Of a stretch of DNA of 64,000 nt, positions 28,976 to 38,440 are shown piece after piece; position 1 is the stretch's first letter; each line of letters opens with the position of its first letter. The DNA is from Sphingomonas kaistensis (lineage in GTDB: Bacteria > Pseudomonadota > Alphaproteobacteria > Sphingomonadales > Sphingomonadaceae): positions 627,001 to 691,000 of the forward strand of contig NZ_JAATJC010000001.1 in assembly GCF_011927725.1 (NCBI RefSeq), written 5' to 3'. Both the position numbers and the translations under genes were made by a program. Under the pieces are notes generated by a model that made no database searches, was not told where the DNA came from, and saw nothing but the letters and a program-made list of their open reading frames with translations.

Positions 28976-29898
28976 TGGCGCCGCACCAGGCTCAGGAACA
29001 CATCCTCGAGGTCCGGTTCACGCGTGACCACGTCGACGATTCCCAGCCCGTCGCGCTGCAGCGCCGCGAGTACCTCACCCGCGTTCACCTTGTCCTTCTG
29101 ATAGGTGATCGCGAGGCTGCGCTCGCCTTCCAGCACGACCTTTTCGAAGCAGATGTTGGCGGGGACTTCGGACAGGTCGCGGTCAACCGTCACCACCACG
29201 TTCTTCTCCTGCGCGCGCGACAGCAGAGTCTTGGTCGGCTCGTTCGCCACCACCTTGCCGTGGTTGATGATCGCGATCCGCTCGCACAATTGCTCGGCTT
29301 CCTCGAGATAGTGGGTGGTCAGGATCACCGTGACGCCCGACGCGTGAAGTTCCTTCACATAGGCCCACAATTGCTGACGAAGCTCGATGTCGACCCCGGC
29401 CGTCGGTTCGTCGAGGACGAGGATCGGCGGTGAGTGGACCATCGCCTTGGCCACCAGCAGCCGCCGCTTCATGCCGCCCGACAGGGTCCGGCTGTAGGCG
29501 TGGGCCTTGTCGGTCAGGCCCATCGCGCCAAGCAGCTCGTCGCTGCGCCGCTCCCCGGGCGGCACGCCGTACAGCCCGGCCTGGATCTCCAGCGCCTCGC
29601 GCGGGGTGAAGAAGGGGTCGAACAGGATCTCCTGCGGCACGATGCCGATCGACAGCTTGGCGTTGCGCGGGTGCTGGTCGATGTCGAAGCCCCAGATGTC
29701 GACCTTGCCCTCGCTCTTACCGACCAGCCCGGCGAGGATGTTGATCAGGGTCGACTTGCCAGCGCCATTGGGGCCAAGCAGTCCAAAGAACTCGCCCTGC
29801 TTCACTTCCAGCGACACGCCGTCCAGCGCGCGCTTGCCCCCGGCATAGGTCTTGCCGAGATTCTCGATTCGGATCGCCGGTGTGTCGCGCTGGTTCAT
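28972..29898 (-). CDS. ABC transporter ATP-binding protein (ABC-2 export type)
   Basis: A 308-residue ATPase with Walker [18 protein letters not shown]-loop near [15 protein letters not shown], signature [15 protein letters not shown] and Walker [13 protein letters not shown]. After the nucleotide domain a C-terminal extension of about 90 residues is present, as in YadG-like subunits of ABC-2 exporters. The matching permease is expected next door but is missing here: downstream comes nadB, coupled by ATGA. The permease is therefore elsewhere, and the substrate is unknown. Confidence 0.88.
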   Translation of the reverse strand: MNQRDTPAIRIENLGKTYAGGKRALDGVSLEVKQGEFFGLLGPNGAGKSTLINILAGLVGKSEGKVDIWGFDIDQHPRNAKLSIGIVPQEILFDPFFTPREALEIQAGLYGVPPGERRSDELLGAMGLTDKAHAYSRTLSGGMKRRLLVAKAMVHSPPILVLDEPTAGVDIELRQQLWAYVKELHASGVTVILTTHYLEEAEQLCERIAIINHGKVVANEPTKTLLSRAQEKNVVVTVDRDLSEVPANICFEKVVLEGERSLAITYQKDKVNAGEVLAALQRDGLGIVDVVTREPDLEDVFLSLVRRQ

Positions 29899-30011
29899 AG
29901 GGCGATTCGCTTAGCGGGGTGGTGCCGCCCACGGAAGCTGAACTGGTGAATCGGATATTTACCTTACCTCGTAGGGTGGACTTGACGTTAACCAGCCTAA
30001 GCCGTCGACCC

Positions 30012-30533
30012 ATGGGGCCGCTTCGCACCTTTCCGTTTCTGGCCGCCCTTGCGGTGCTGCCCGCCGCCGCCGGCGCGCAGCAGCTGCCGCGTCAGTCGGC
30101 GACCCCGCGGGCCGTTGCCAGCACCGCCCTGATCTTTCCGCTGACCCTGGTGACCCGCGGCAACCTAGACTTCGGCCTGGTCGCCTCGACCGGGGCCGGG
30201 ACGGTGGTCATCAATCCCAACACCAATGCGCTGACGACCACCGGGCTGGTCACCTCGCTTGGCGGAAATCCGCGGCCGGCGAGCTTCGTCGGAGCCGCCC
30301 GCAGCGCGTCGGTGGTGATCATCCGTATCCCCAAGTCGTCGATCACCATCCGCCGCGCGGGCGGGACCGAGACCATGGTCGTGCGCGACTTCACGCTGCA
30401 GGGGCAGGACAAGCGCACGCTGGCACGGATGGAAGCCTTCGACTTCAATGTCGGTGCGACCCTGGTGGTCGCGGCGGGCCAGGCCGAAGGGGTCTACAGC
30501 GGCGAATTCGACGTCACCGTCCAATATCCCTGA
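30012..30533 (+). CDS. DUF4402 secreted protein
   Basis: A 173-residue protein with a signal peptide (MGPLRTFPFLAALAVLPAAAGAQQ) and a DUF4402 beta-rich domain: ALIFPLTLVTRGNLDFGLV near the N-terminus of the mature part, a central ITIRRAGGTETMVV, and the end GVYSGEFDVTVQYP. The N-terminal (L-x-F-G) strand and the final VYSG-x-x-x-V-x-V-x-Y strand are the family hallmarks. DUF4402 proteins resemble pilin or spore-coat-U-like subunits, but a function is not established. It is followed 118 bp later by a second member, transcribed the same way. Confidence 0.85.
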   Translation: MGPLRTFPFLAALAVLPAAAGAQQLPRQSATPRAVASTALIFPLTLVTRGNLDFGLVASTGAGTVVINPNTNALTTTGLVTSLGGNPRPASFVGAARSASVVIIRIPKSSITIRRAGGTETMVVRDFTLQGQDKRTLARMEAFDFNVGATLVVAAGQAEGVYSGEFDVTVQYP

Positions 30534-30570
30534 CCGCGCGCTAATCCTCAATCTTCAGCCTTAACGCGCT

Positions 30571-30590
30571 CTTGAGGACCCCTCTTCAAG
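30571..30590 (+). promoter_or_regulatory. Stem-loop in the leader of the second DUF4402 gene
   Basis: CTTGAGGA-CCCC-TCTTCAAG forms an 8-bp stem with one G-T pair and a 4-nt loop, between the two DUF4402 genes. It lies 61 bp before the downstream ATG. No T-run follows, so it may be an RNA processing or stability element that sets different expression of the two genes rather than a terminator. Confidence 0.4.
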
Positions 30591-30651
30591 CGGCGTTGAA
30601 ACGTATTGCACCATTTTGGATGGGTTCAACAAATGTGGGGAACCCAAGGAC

Positions 30652-31200
30652 ATGCGCACTTTTCTGACCTTCGCGGCGCTTGCCGCAACGACCGCTTTCG
30701 CAACGCCGGCCTTCGCTCAGGCGTCGCTCCCGTCGACCAGCAGCGACACCATCGAGGCGACCGCGCTGCTGATCCAGCCCGCCACGCTGCAGGGCCTCGA
30801 CAACCTCGACTTCGGCACGCTGATCGCCTCGCCGGCCGCTGCCGGCACCGTGTCGATCAACGCCAATGACGTGAACAGCGTGCGGGCCATCAACCAGACC
30901 GCCGGCACCCTCACCGCCGGCGCCGGCTCGGCCCGCCGCGGCCGCTTCGTCGGCAACGGCCTGCCGACCCAGAACGTCAATCTGGAATGGACCTTCCCGA
31001 CCACCCTGGTGAACCAGGACGACGCCACCGCCACGATGCCCTTCTCGGGCTCGCTCGACAGCAATGCCTCGGACGGCACGCTGCAGATCGGCTCGACCGG
31101 CGTCTATTATGTCTACGTGGGTGGCACGATCACCGTGGCTCCGAACCAGATGCCGGGTCGCTACACCGGCCTGGTCGAAGTCACCGCCGACTTTCAATAA
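30652..31200 (+). CDS. DUF4402 secreted protein
   Basis: A 182-residue protein with a clear signal peptide (MRTFLTFAALAATTAFATPAFAQ) and the DUF4402 pattern: LLIQPATLQGLDNLDFGTL, a central W-TFPTTLVNQ, and the end MPGRYTGLVEVTADFQ. A ribosome site AAGGA precedes ATG 30652 at proper distance. It is a paralogue of the gene directly upstream and of the pair at 41.5-42.5 kb. Surface or fimbria-like subunits are the likely role, but no usher or chaperone gene is seen near. Confidence 0.87.
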   Translation: MRTFLTFAALAATTAFATPAFAQASLPSTSSDTIEATALLIQPATLQGLDNLDFGTLIASPAAAGTVSINANDVNSVRAINQTAGTLTAGAGSARRGRFVGNGLPTQNVNLEWTFPTTLVNQDDATATMPFSGSLDSNASDGTLQIGSTGVYYVYVGGTITVAPNQMPGRYTGLVEVTADFQ

Positions 31201-31252
31201 GCACCCCACAGCTTATTGAAGCGACGGGAGGCGGTTGCTACCCCATCGGGAT

Positions 31253-31447
31253 ATGCAACCGCCTCCCGAAGTCGTCTTTGTCACCACCAACGCCGTTCAT
31301 TGCGACGGCAGCGGTGAGGTCAGCCCCGCGCTGGGCCACCCGCGCGTTTTCCTCCGCATCGACGAAAAGGGGTTCGTCGAATGCGGCTATTGCGATCGGC
31401 GTTTCGTCCTGAAGGGCGGACCGGCCGACCAGGGTGCCGAGGCCTGA
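31253..31447 (+). CDS. Zinc-finger domain protein (zf-CHCC, NDUFS6-like)
   Basis: A 64-residue protein of the CHCC zinc-finger family, related to the complex I accessory subunit NDUFS6. Metal ligands can be read as VHCDGSG (H, C) and the pair CGYCDRRF, with the typical GHPRVFLRID before it. In alphaproteobacteria this small protein accompanies complex I. No nuo genes are in the window. Start ATG 31253 follows the family start. Confidence 0.85.
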   Translation: MQPPPEVVFVTTNAVHCDGSGEVSPALGHPRVFLRIDEKGFVECGYCDRRFVLKGGPADQGAEA

Positions 31448-31450
31448 AGC

Positions 31451-31912
31451 CTACCAGGCGCCGCCGAACGGCCCGCCTGCAACCCACTCCCGAACCCGCC
31501 GCCGCGTCGCCGGAGATGCCGCCTGCGGCAAGTCGCCGGGCGGAAAGAAGCCCGCCTCGCTCACTTCGCGCCCGTCGATCCGTAGCGGCTGGTCCGAACT
31601 GCCGTGGAACAGGCTGACGCGGTCGCGCTTGCCCTCCGCCACCGTCTTGTAATCGCCGAGGTGCCGGAGGTCGGCGCCCGCGATCCCTACCTCCTCCGCC
31701 AATTCGCGCCGCGCCGCCGCCAGCGGCTCCTCGCGCCTGCCGACCCCGCCGCCGGGCAGCACGAACAGCCCGGTATCGCCATAGCCGTTGCGGATCAGCA
31801 GCAGCTCGCCGCGGCTGTTGAACAGCATCACCTTGACGCCCCGGGTGCGGATCCGGAGCAGGCCGATCAGCCGCCGTCGAAGCGACCAGCCGAACTGGAG
31901 AAAGCGGTTCAT
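31451..31912 (-). CDS. NUDIX hydrolase
   Basis: A 153-residue hydrolase of nucleoside-diphosphate-linked compounds. The Nudix box GGVGRREEPLAAARRELAEE continues with VGI and fits Gx5Ex7REUxEExGU fully. Before it lie RTRGVKVMLFNSRGELLLIRNGYGD and LPGGG. The C-terminus ends in GGPFGGAW. The substrate is not predictable. It converges with the zinc-finger gene (3-bp gap) and is divergent from tldD. Confidence 0.88.
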   Translation of the reverse strand: MNRFLQFGWSLRRRLIGLLRIRTRGVKVMLFNSRGELLLIRNGYGDTGLFVLPGGGVGRREEPLAAARRELAEEVGIAGADLRHLGDYKTVAEGKRDRVSLFHGSSDQPLRIDGREVSEAGFFPPGDLPQAASPATRRRVREWVAGGPFGGAW

Positions 31913-31986
31913 CGCCGCAGCCTAGTCGGCCCTGCCTCACTCGCAAGCCACTGGTCGGGGCCTTCGCGCGGCCTATATGTCATTGC

Positions 31987-33408
31987 ATGACCGAGCTCAC
32001 CGATCCGCGTCGCTTCCTTTATTCCGCCGGCCTCGACCCCGACGAGGCGCGCCGCCTCGCCGCCAGGCACCTGTCGGCGCATGACGACGGCGAACTCTAC
32101 CTCCAGTATCGTCGCAGCGAGGCGTTCGGGTTCGACGACGGCCGGCTCAAGACCGCCGATTATCATGTCGGGCAGGGCTTCGGCCTGCGCGGGGTGAGCG
32201 GCGAGGCGACTGCCTTTTCGCACGCCAACGAGCTGAGCGCCGCCGCGATCGATCGCGCGGCCGAGACGCTTCGCCTGCTGACGCCGGGCGGCAAGCCCAC
32301 GTCCGCGCCGTCGCGTACCAACCGCGCCCAATATGGCAGCGAGGATCCGCTCGGGCAGCTGCCGTTCGCCGACAAGGTTGCCCTCTGCCAGGCGATCGAC
32401 GCCGCCGCCCGCGCCCGCGATCCCAAGGTGGTGCAGGTCAGCGTCGGCCTGCAGGCGAGCTGGTCGGTGGTCGAGATCGTCCGCGCCGACGGCTTCGTCG
32501 CCACCGACGTCCGCCCGCTGGTCCGCCTCAACGTTTCGATCGTCGCCGAGAGGAACGGGCGCCGCGAAATGGGCTTCCACGGGCTCGGCGGCCGCTACGA
32601 CATGCACCGCCTGTTCGACGAAGCGACCTGGAACCGCGCGATCGATATCGCGCTCGACCAGGCGCTGGTGAACCTCGATTCGGTCGACGCGCCGGCTGGC
32701 GAGATGACGGTGGTGTGCGGTCCCGGCTGGCCCGGCGTGCTGCTCCACGAAGCGGTCGGCCATACGCTGGAAGGCGATTTCAACCGCAAGGGCCAGAGCG
32801 CTTTCTCCGGTCGCCTCGGCACGCGGGTCGCGGCGCCGGGCGTGACGGTGGTCGACGACGGCGCGATGCACGAGCGACGCGGGAGCCTGTCGATCGACGA
32901 CGAAGGCACGCCCACCGGCCGCACCACCTTGATCGAGGACGGGATCCTCGTCGGCTACCTGCAGGACCGGCTGAACGCCCGGCTGATGGGGGTCGAGCCG
33001 ACCGGCAACGGCCGCCGCGAAAGCTTCGCCCATGCGCCGATGCCGCGGATGACCAACACTTTCATGCTCGGCGGGCAGGACGATCCGGCCGAATTGCTGG
33101 GCCGGGTCAAGGACGGCATCTACGCCAAGAGCTTCGGCGGTGGGCAGGTCGACATCACCAGCGGCAAGTTCGTCTTCAGCTGCACCGAGGCTTATCGCAT
33201 CCGCGGCGGCAAGCTGGCCGAGCCGCTGAAGGGCGCCACCCTGATCGGTGACGGCCCGACCGTGCTGACCCGGGTCAAGGGCATCGGCAACGACCTCGAG
33301 CTCGACGAAGGCGTCGGAATCTGCGGCAAGGGCGGGCAGAGCGTGCCCGCCGGCGTCGGCCAGCCGACCTTGCTGATCGAGGGCCTGACCGTGGGCGGCA
33401 CCGCCTGA
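31987..33408 (+). CDS. tldD: Metalloprotease TldD
   Basis: A 473-residue subunit of the TldD/TldE zinc protease, which degrades unfolded peptides and processes some modified peptides. The zinc motif H254-E-A-V-G-H259 is followed by TLEGDFNRKGQSAFSG. Family motifs GGGQVDITSGKFVFSCTEAY (two adjacent parts) and GICGKGGQSVPAGVGQPTLL close the protein. The TldE partner is not in the window. Its TGA overlaps the CTG start of the DUF2007 gene. Confidence 0.95.
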   Translation: MTELTDPRRFLYSAGLDPDEARRLAARHLSAHDDGELYLQYRRSEAFGFDDGRLKTADYHVGQGFGLRGVSGEATAFSHANELSAAAIDRAAETLRLLTPGGKPTSAPSRTNRAQYGSEDPLGQLPFADKVALCQAIDAAARARDPKVVQVSVGLQASWSVVEIVRADGFVATDVRPLVRLNVSIVAERNGRREMGFHGLGGRYDMHRLFDEATWNRAIDIALDQALVNLDSVDAPAGEMTVVCGPGWPGVLLHEAVGHTLEGDFNRKGQSAFSGRLGTRVAAPGVTVVDDGAMHERRGSLSIDDEGTPTGRTTLIEDGILVGYLQDRLNARLMGVEPTGNGRRESFAHAPMPRMTNTFMLGGQDDPAELLGRVKDGIYAKSFGGGQVDITSGKFVFSCTEAYRIRGGKLAEPLKGATLIGDGPTVLTRVKGIGNDLELDEGVGICGKGGQSVPAGVGQPTLLIEGLTVGGTA

Positions 33409-33626
33409 GCCTGGTCGAGCTCGCGCGGTTCGCCACCCGGGTCGAGGCCGACCTGGCGCGGATGCTGCTCGAAAGCCACGGGATCGACAGCATCCTGTTC
33501 GATGCCGAGGTCCACAGTTACCTGGGCGTGGGCGCCTTGATGCCGGTCCGGCTAATGGCGCTCGACGAGGATCGCGCGGACGCCCGCGCCATCCTCACAG
33601 AAGGTGATCTACTGCCGCCAGGCTGA
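33405..33626 (+). CDS. DUF2007 domain protein with an apparent CTG start
   Basis: An open frame of 73 codons reads (M)SLVELARFATRVEADLARM, then LLESHGIDSILFDAEVHSYL and ends in EGDLLPPG. This is the DUF2007 (putative signal-transducing protein) pattern, whose relatives begin MSLVE or MALVE. No ATG, GTG or TTG is available before the domain, and CTG 33405 overlaps the tldD TGA as CTGA, in the style of the ATGA/GTGA couplings elsewhere in this window. Initiation at CTG by translational coupling is therefore inferred. The 3' end overlaps the convergent phosphatase-like gene by 32 bp. Confidence 0.65.
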   Translation: MSLVELARFATRVEADLARMLLESHGIDSILFDAEVHSYLGVGALMPVRLMALDEDRADARAILTEGDLLPPG

Positions 33627-34008
33627 AGCCGGCGCCGTGCGCCTTTTCCTCCAGCTCCTCGCGCGGGACGCCCTGCTCGCGGCAGGCGACCGCCCAGGCC
33701 AGGGTCGAACGCATGCCCGAACGGCAATAGGCCAGCATCTTGCCGTCGCCGAGTTCGGTGCGGGCCGAGACCATCTCCTCGATCTGCGCCGGGCCCATGC
33801 CGCGGGCGATCGGGATGTGGCGATAGTCGATTCCCGCCGCTTCCGCCGCCGCCTCGATCTCGGCGCTGGTGGGCTGGCCCGGATCCTCGCCATCGGGGCG
33901 GTTGTTGATCACCATGGTGACGCCATGACGCCGCGCTTCCGCAAGGTCGGCCGCGTGGATCTGCCCGGAAACCAGGGTGTGCTCGTCCAGTGCCTTGAAC
34001 TCGGTCAT
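33595..34008 (-). CDS. TIGR01244 family phosphatase/sulfur-transferase-like protein (DUF442)
   Basis: A 137-residue protein with a dual-specificity-phosphatase-like fold. It shows VSGQIHAADLAEARRHGV, VINNRPDGEDPGQP and the active-site-like loop YCRSGMRSTLAWA. Related domains are fused to beta-lactamase-like hydrolases (Blh) that act on hydrogen sulfide and persulfide. The free-standing form here has no such partner nearby. It starts at ATG 34008, 39 bp downstream of the recQ stop on the same strand. Confidence 0.82.
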   Translation of the reverse strand: MTEFKALDEHTLVSGQIHAADLAEARRHGVTMVINNRPDGEDPGQPTSAEIEAAAEAAGIDYRHIPIARGMGPAQIEEMVSARTELGDGKMLAYCRSGMRSTLAWAVACREQGVPREELEEKAHGAGFSLAAVDHLL

Positions 34009-34047
34009 CCCTTGGTCCCTCTCGGTTTTGGCGCAATCCGCGCTACC

Positions 34048-35805
<1,758 letters not shown>

Positions 35806-35892
35806 ATGGAGCGCCTTGGCGGCAAGGACCCGAGCAAGGCAACCTTGTATTGCGGCGAGCGCATCGTCAAACGACAGGCAAGGGGTTCACGC

Positions 35893-36465
35893 ATGACCAT
35901 GACCGACCGCAGCCTGGCCGAGCTCCAGGCCGATTTCCGTGCCACCAGCACCAACGCCATGCCGATCGCCGGGATGGTGACCTGGGCCGCGCTCGGGGTC
36001 GCCGGGGCCCTGCTGCCCGAGCGGACGGTCGCCAGCGCGTCGCTCTACATCATGGCGGCCATCCTGCCGCTCGCCTTCCTCATCGACCGCGCGCGCGGCC
36101 GCAATCCCTTCGCGAAAAGCGACAACCCTCTGCTCAAGCTGTTCCTGCTCGGAATCATCATGGTCGCGCTGACCATTCCGCTGGCGGTGATCGGGGCCCA
36201 GGGCGGCCAGCCGCTGCTGGTCCTGCTGGGCATGGCGATCCTGGCGGGCGTGGTGTGGATTCCGTTCGGCTGGGCCGCCGACGATCCCACCGGCACGGTC
36301 CATGCGGTCGGCCGCGGAATCGGCTGCTACCTCGCCTACGCCCTCTGCCCGGCACCGTGGACCGCAAGCGCGATCTGCGCGGTGGTCGTGGTCGCCTATC
36401 TGTATTCGCTGATGGTCATGCGCCCGGTCGGCCGGGCCGCGGAGGGTCGCGCAGCCACCGCATGA
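35893..36465 (+). CDS. Multi-spanning membrane protein of unknown function
   Basis: A 190-residue protein with about five or six membrane helices, after a short polar start MTMTDRSLAELQADFRATST. A conserved-looking GWAADDPTGTVHAVGRGI loop lies between helices. I cannot name the family with confidence. It is translationally coupled (ATGA) to the HerA-like ATPase downstream, so the two may be made together. The same frame is open for 2.3 kb upstream, but that part is antisense to recQ and not real. Confidence 0.72.
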   Translation: MTMTDRSLAELQADFRATSTNAMPIAGMVTWAALGVAGALLPERTVASASLYIMAAILPLAFLIDRARGRNPFAKSDNPLLKLFLLGIIMVALTIPLAVIGAQGGQPLLVLLGMAILAGVVWIPFGWAADDPTGTVHAVGRGIGCYLAYALCPAPWTASAICAVVVVAYLYSLMVMRPVGRAAEGRAATA

Positions 36466-37907
36466 CCGTCGCCGTCGACATGGGCCTGTCGCCGCAGGGC
36501 CAGCCCATCACCATCGATCTCGAGGAACTGCTCGCCACCCGCCTGCTCGTCCAGGGCAATTCGGGGTCGGGCAAGTCGCACCTGCTGCGCCGGCTACTGG
36601 AAAAGAGCGCGGGCCAGGTGCAGCAGATCATCATTGATCCCGAGGGCGATTTCGTCACTCTCGCCGGTCCCTACGGCCACCTCGCGATCGAGGCGTCGGA
36701 ACATGACGAAAAGGAGATCGCCCGCGCCGCCGCCCGGATCCGCGAACATCGCGCCTCGGTCGTGCTCAGCCTCGAAGGGCTCGAGGCCGAAAGCCAGATG
36801 CGCTGCGCCGCCGCCTTCCTCGCCGCTTTGTTCGATGCCCCGCGCGACCATTGGTATCCGGCCCTGGTGGTGGTCGACGAAGCCCAGCTGTTCGCCCCCA
36901 CCGGAGGCGGCGAGGTGGCGGAGGACGTCCGCCGCGCCTCGCTGTCGGCGATGACCAACCTCATGTGCCGCGGCCGCAAGCGCGGGCTGGCCGGAATCAT
37001 CGCCACCCAGCGCCTTGCCAAGCTCGCCAAGAACGTCGCCGCCGAAGCCTCCAACTTCCTGATGGGCCGGACCTTCCTCGACATCGACATGGCCCGCGCC
37101 GCCGACCTGCTCGGCATGGAGCGAAGGCAAGCCGAGGCGATCCGCGACCTGCCGCGCGGCACCTTCCTCGCGCTCGGCCCCGCCATCTCGCGCCGTCCGC
37201 TGTCGGTCGCGATCGGCGAGGTCGAGACCCGCGCCCGCTCGATGAGCCCCAAGCTCGTGCCCCTGCCGACCGCGACCGCGCCCGAGGACCTCCAAGGCCT
37301 GCTGTTCCAGCCCAGCCTCGACTTCGACGTTCCGCCGCAACCTGCCCGAACCTCGCCGGCGCCCGCGTCCGAAACCCTGCTCGAGCAGCTCGCCACCAAG
37401 CAGACCCCGCGTGCGCCAAGCCTCCCCGCCAAGTCGGAACAAGAACAGGCTGACGCTGTCGCTACCGTGCTCGAAGCGATGGTCGCCGACAGCGACTCCA
37501 GCGGCCGCTCCGCAGCCGTGCTGTTCCAGGACTTCACCGTGCGCCTGCGCATGGCGGGGGTCGCGCCCGCCCCGCTCGACCTGCCCGCTTTCGCCCGCCG
37601 CCTGGCGATGGCGCGCGCCGGCATTTTCACCGAAGACCCCGACTGGCAGCCCGCGCTCGACGCCGCCCGCGACTTGCCCGAGGACATGCTCGGCCCGTTC
37701 CTGCTGCTCGCCCGCGCCGCCCGCGACCGCCAGCCGACCCCGTCGGACGAGGCGATCGCACTCAGCTACGGCACCGCCAGCCTGGGCCGCGCCCGCCGTC
37801 TGCTGAGCTACATCGAAAGCCGCGACCTCATCGTCACCCGCACCGACCTCAGCGGCAAACGCAGCATCGCCATCCCGAGGCTGGGGTGGAGCACCGCGGC
37901 GGCCTGA
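36462..37907 (+). CDS. HerA/VirB4-like ATP-binding protein (DUF87)
   Basis: A 481-residue ATPase of the HerA-FtsK group. Walker A GNSGSGKS (Lys38) and Walker B YPALVVVDEAQLFAP, then RGRKRGLAGIIATQRLAKLAKN, define the motor. From about residue 280 a Pro/Ala-rich linker leads into a helical C-terminal part ending in a winged-helix-like segment. Bacterial HerA-like ATPases can be translocases in repair or in defence (HerA-Sir2, HerA-DUF4297), but no nuclease or Sir2 partner is present here; the neighbour is a membrane protein. The role is unknown. Confidence 0.82.
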   Translation: MTVAVDMGLSPQGQPITIDLEELLATRLLVQGNSGSGKSHLLRRLLEKSAGQVQQIIIDPEGDFVTLAGPYGHLAIEASEHDEKEIARAAARIREHRASVVLSLEGLEAESQMRCAAAFLAALFDAPRDHWYPALVVVDEAQLFAPTGGGEVAEDVRRASLSAMTNLMCRGRKRGLAGIIATQRLAKLAKNVAAEASNFLMGRTFLDIDMARAADLLGMERRQAEAIRDLPRGTFLALGPAISRRPLSVAIGEVETRARSMSPKLVPLPTATAPEDLQGLLFQPSLDFDVPPQPARTSPAPASETLLEQLATKQTPRAPSLPAKSEQEQADAVATVLEAMVADSDSSGRSAAVLFQDFTVRLRMAGVAPAPLDLPAFARRLAMARAGIFTEDPDWQPALDAARDLPEDMLGPFLLLARAARDRQPTPSDEAIALSYGTASLGRARRLLSYIESRDLIVTRTDLSGKRSIAIPRLGWSTAAA

Positions 37908-37963
37908 CGCGGGCGGATAAAAGCGCGCGGAAGGCCGTTGATGGGCGCAATCGGAAGGCCCCC

Positions 37964-38407
37964 ATGACGCAGCGAACCCTCACCACGTTCCCGGCGATCG
38001 TCGCCATCGCCCTCGGCCTGTCCGCCTGCATGACGGCGCCGGCGCAGACAGATTCCGCAGGTCTCGCCGGGACCATGTGGTCGGTCGAAGCCGTCAACGG
38101 CCAAAGCACCGCCGGCCGAAGCGACTTCACCGTGGCCTTCTCCGGAACGACCTTCGACGCGCGCTTCGGATGCCGCCGCGCGACCGGAAACTACGCCATC
38201 ACTTATGCCTCGAACGGCGATCCCAGGCCCGGCTTCAGGGGATACAACGCAAGGATCTCCGGATCGCCCTGCACCGGCACCTTTGCCGAACAGCTGGGCC
38301 CCGAAATCATCAGCACCGCCACCTTCAGCCTCGACCGTCAGACCGATGGCCGCCTGATGATGGCGCAACCGCCGACCTTCATCCTGCTCCGCCCGCTCCG
38401 GCGTTGA
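37964..38407 (+). CDS. META domain lipoprotein (HslJ-like)
   Basis: A 147-residue lipoprotein. The signal ends in the lipobox LSAC (Cys near residue 21). The META domain follows: LAGTMWSVEAVNGQ, the central FSGTTFDARFGCRRATGNY and the end FILLRPLRR. META proteins such as HslJ are linked to heat or novobiocin resistance in E. coli; the biochemical role is unknown. Two further Cys residues could form a disulphide in the periplasm. It lies 56 bp after the HerA-like gene and converges with the exporter. Confidence 0.8.
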   Translation: MTQRTLTTFPAIVAIALGLSACMTAPAQTDSAGLAGTMWSVEAVNGQSTAGRSDFTVAFSGTTFDARFGCRRATGNYAITYASNGDPRPGFRGYNARISGSPCTGTFAEQLGPEIISTATFSLDRQTDGRLMMAQPPTFILLRPLRR

Positions 38408-38440
38408 ATGGCCTGAGAGGTCATCGGTAGACGCCGCGAC

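Noticed and set aside
36462..37907. HerA-based antiphage defence system
   Set aside because: No Sir2, DUF4297, NurA or other effector gene lies nearby, and the composition is that of the core genome.
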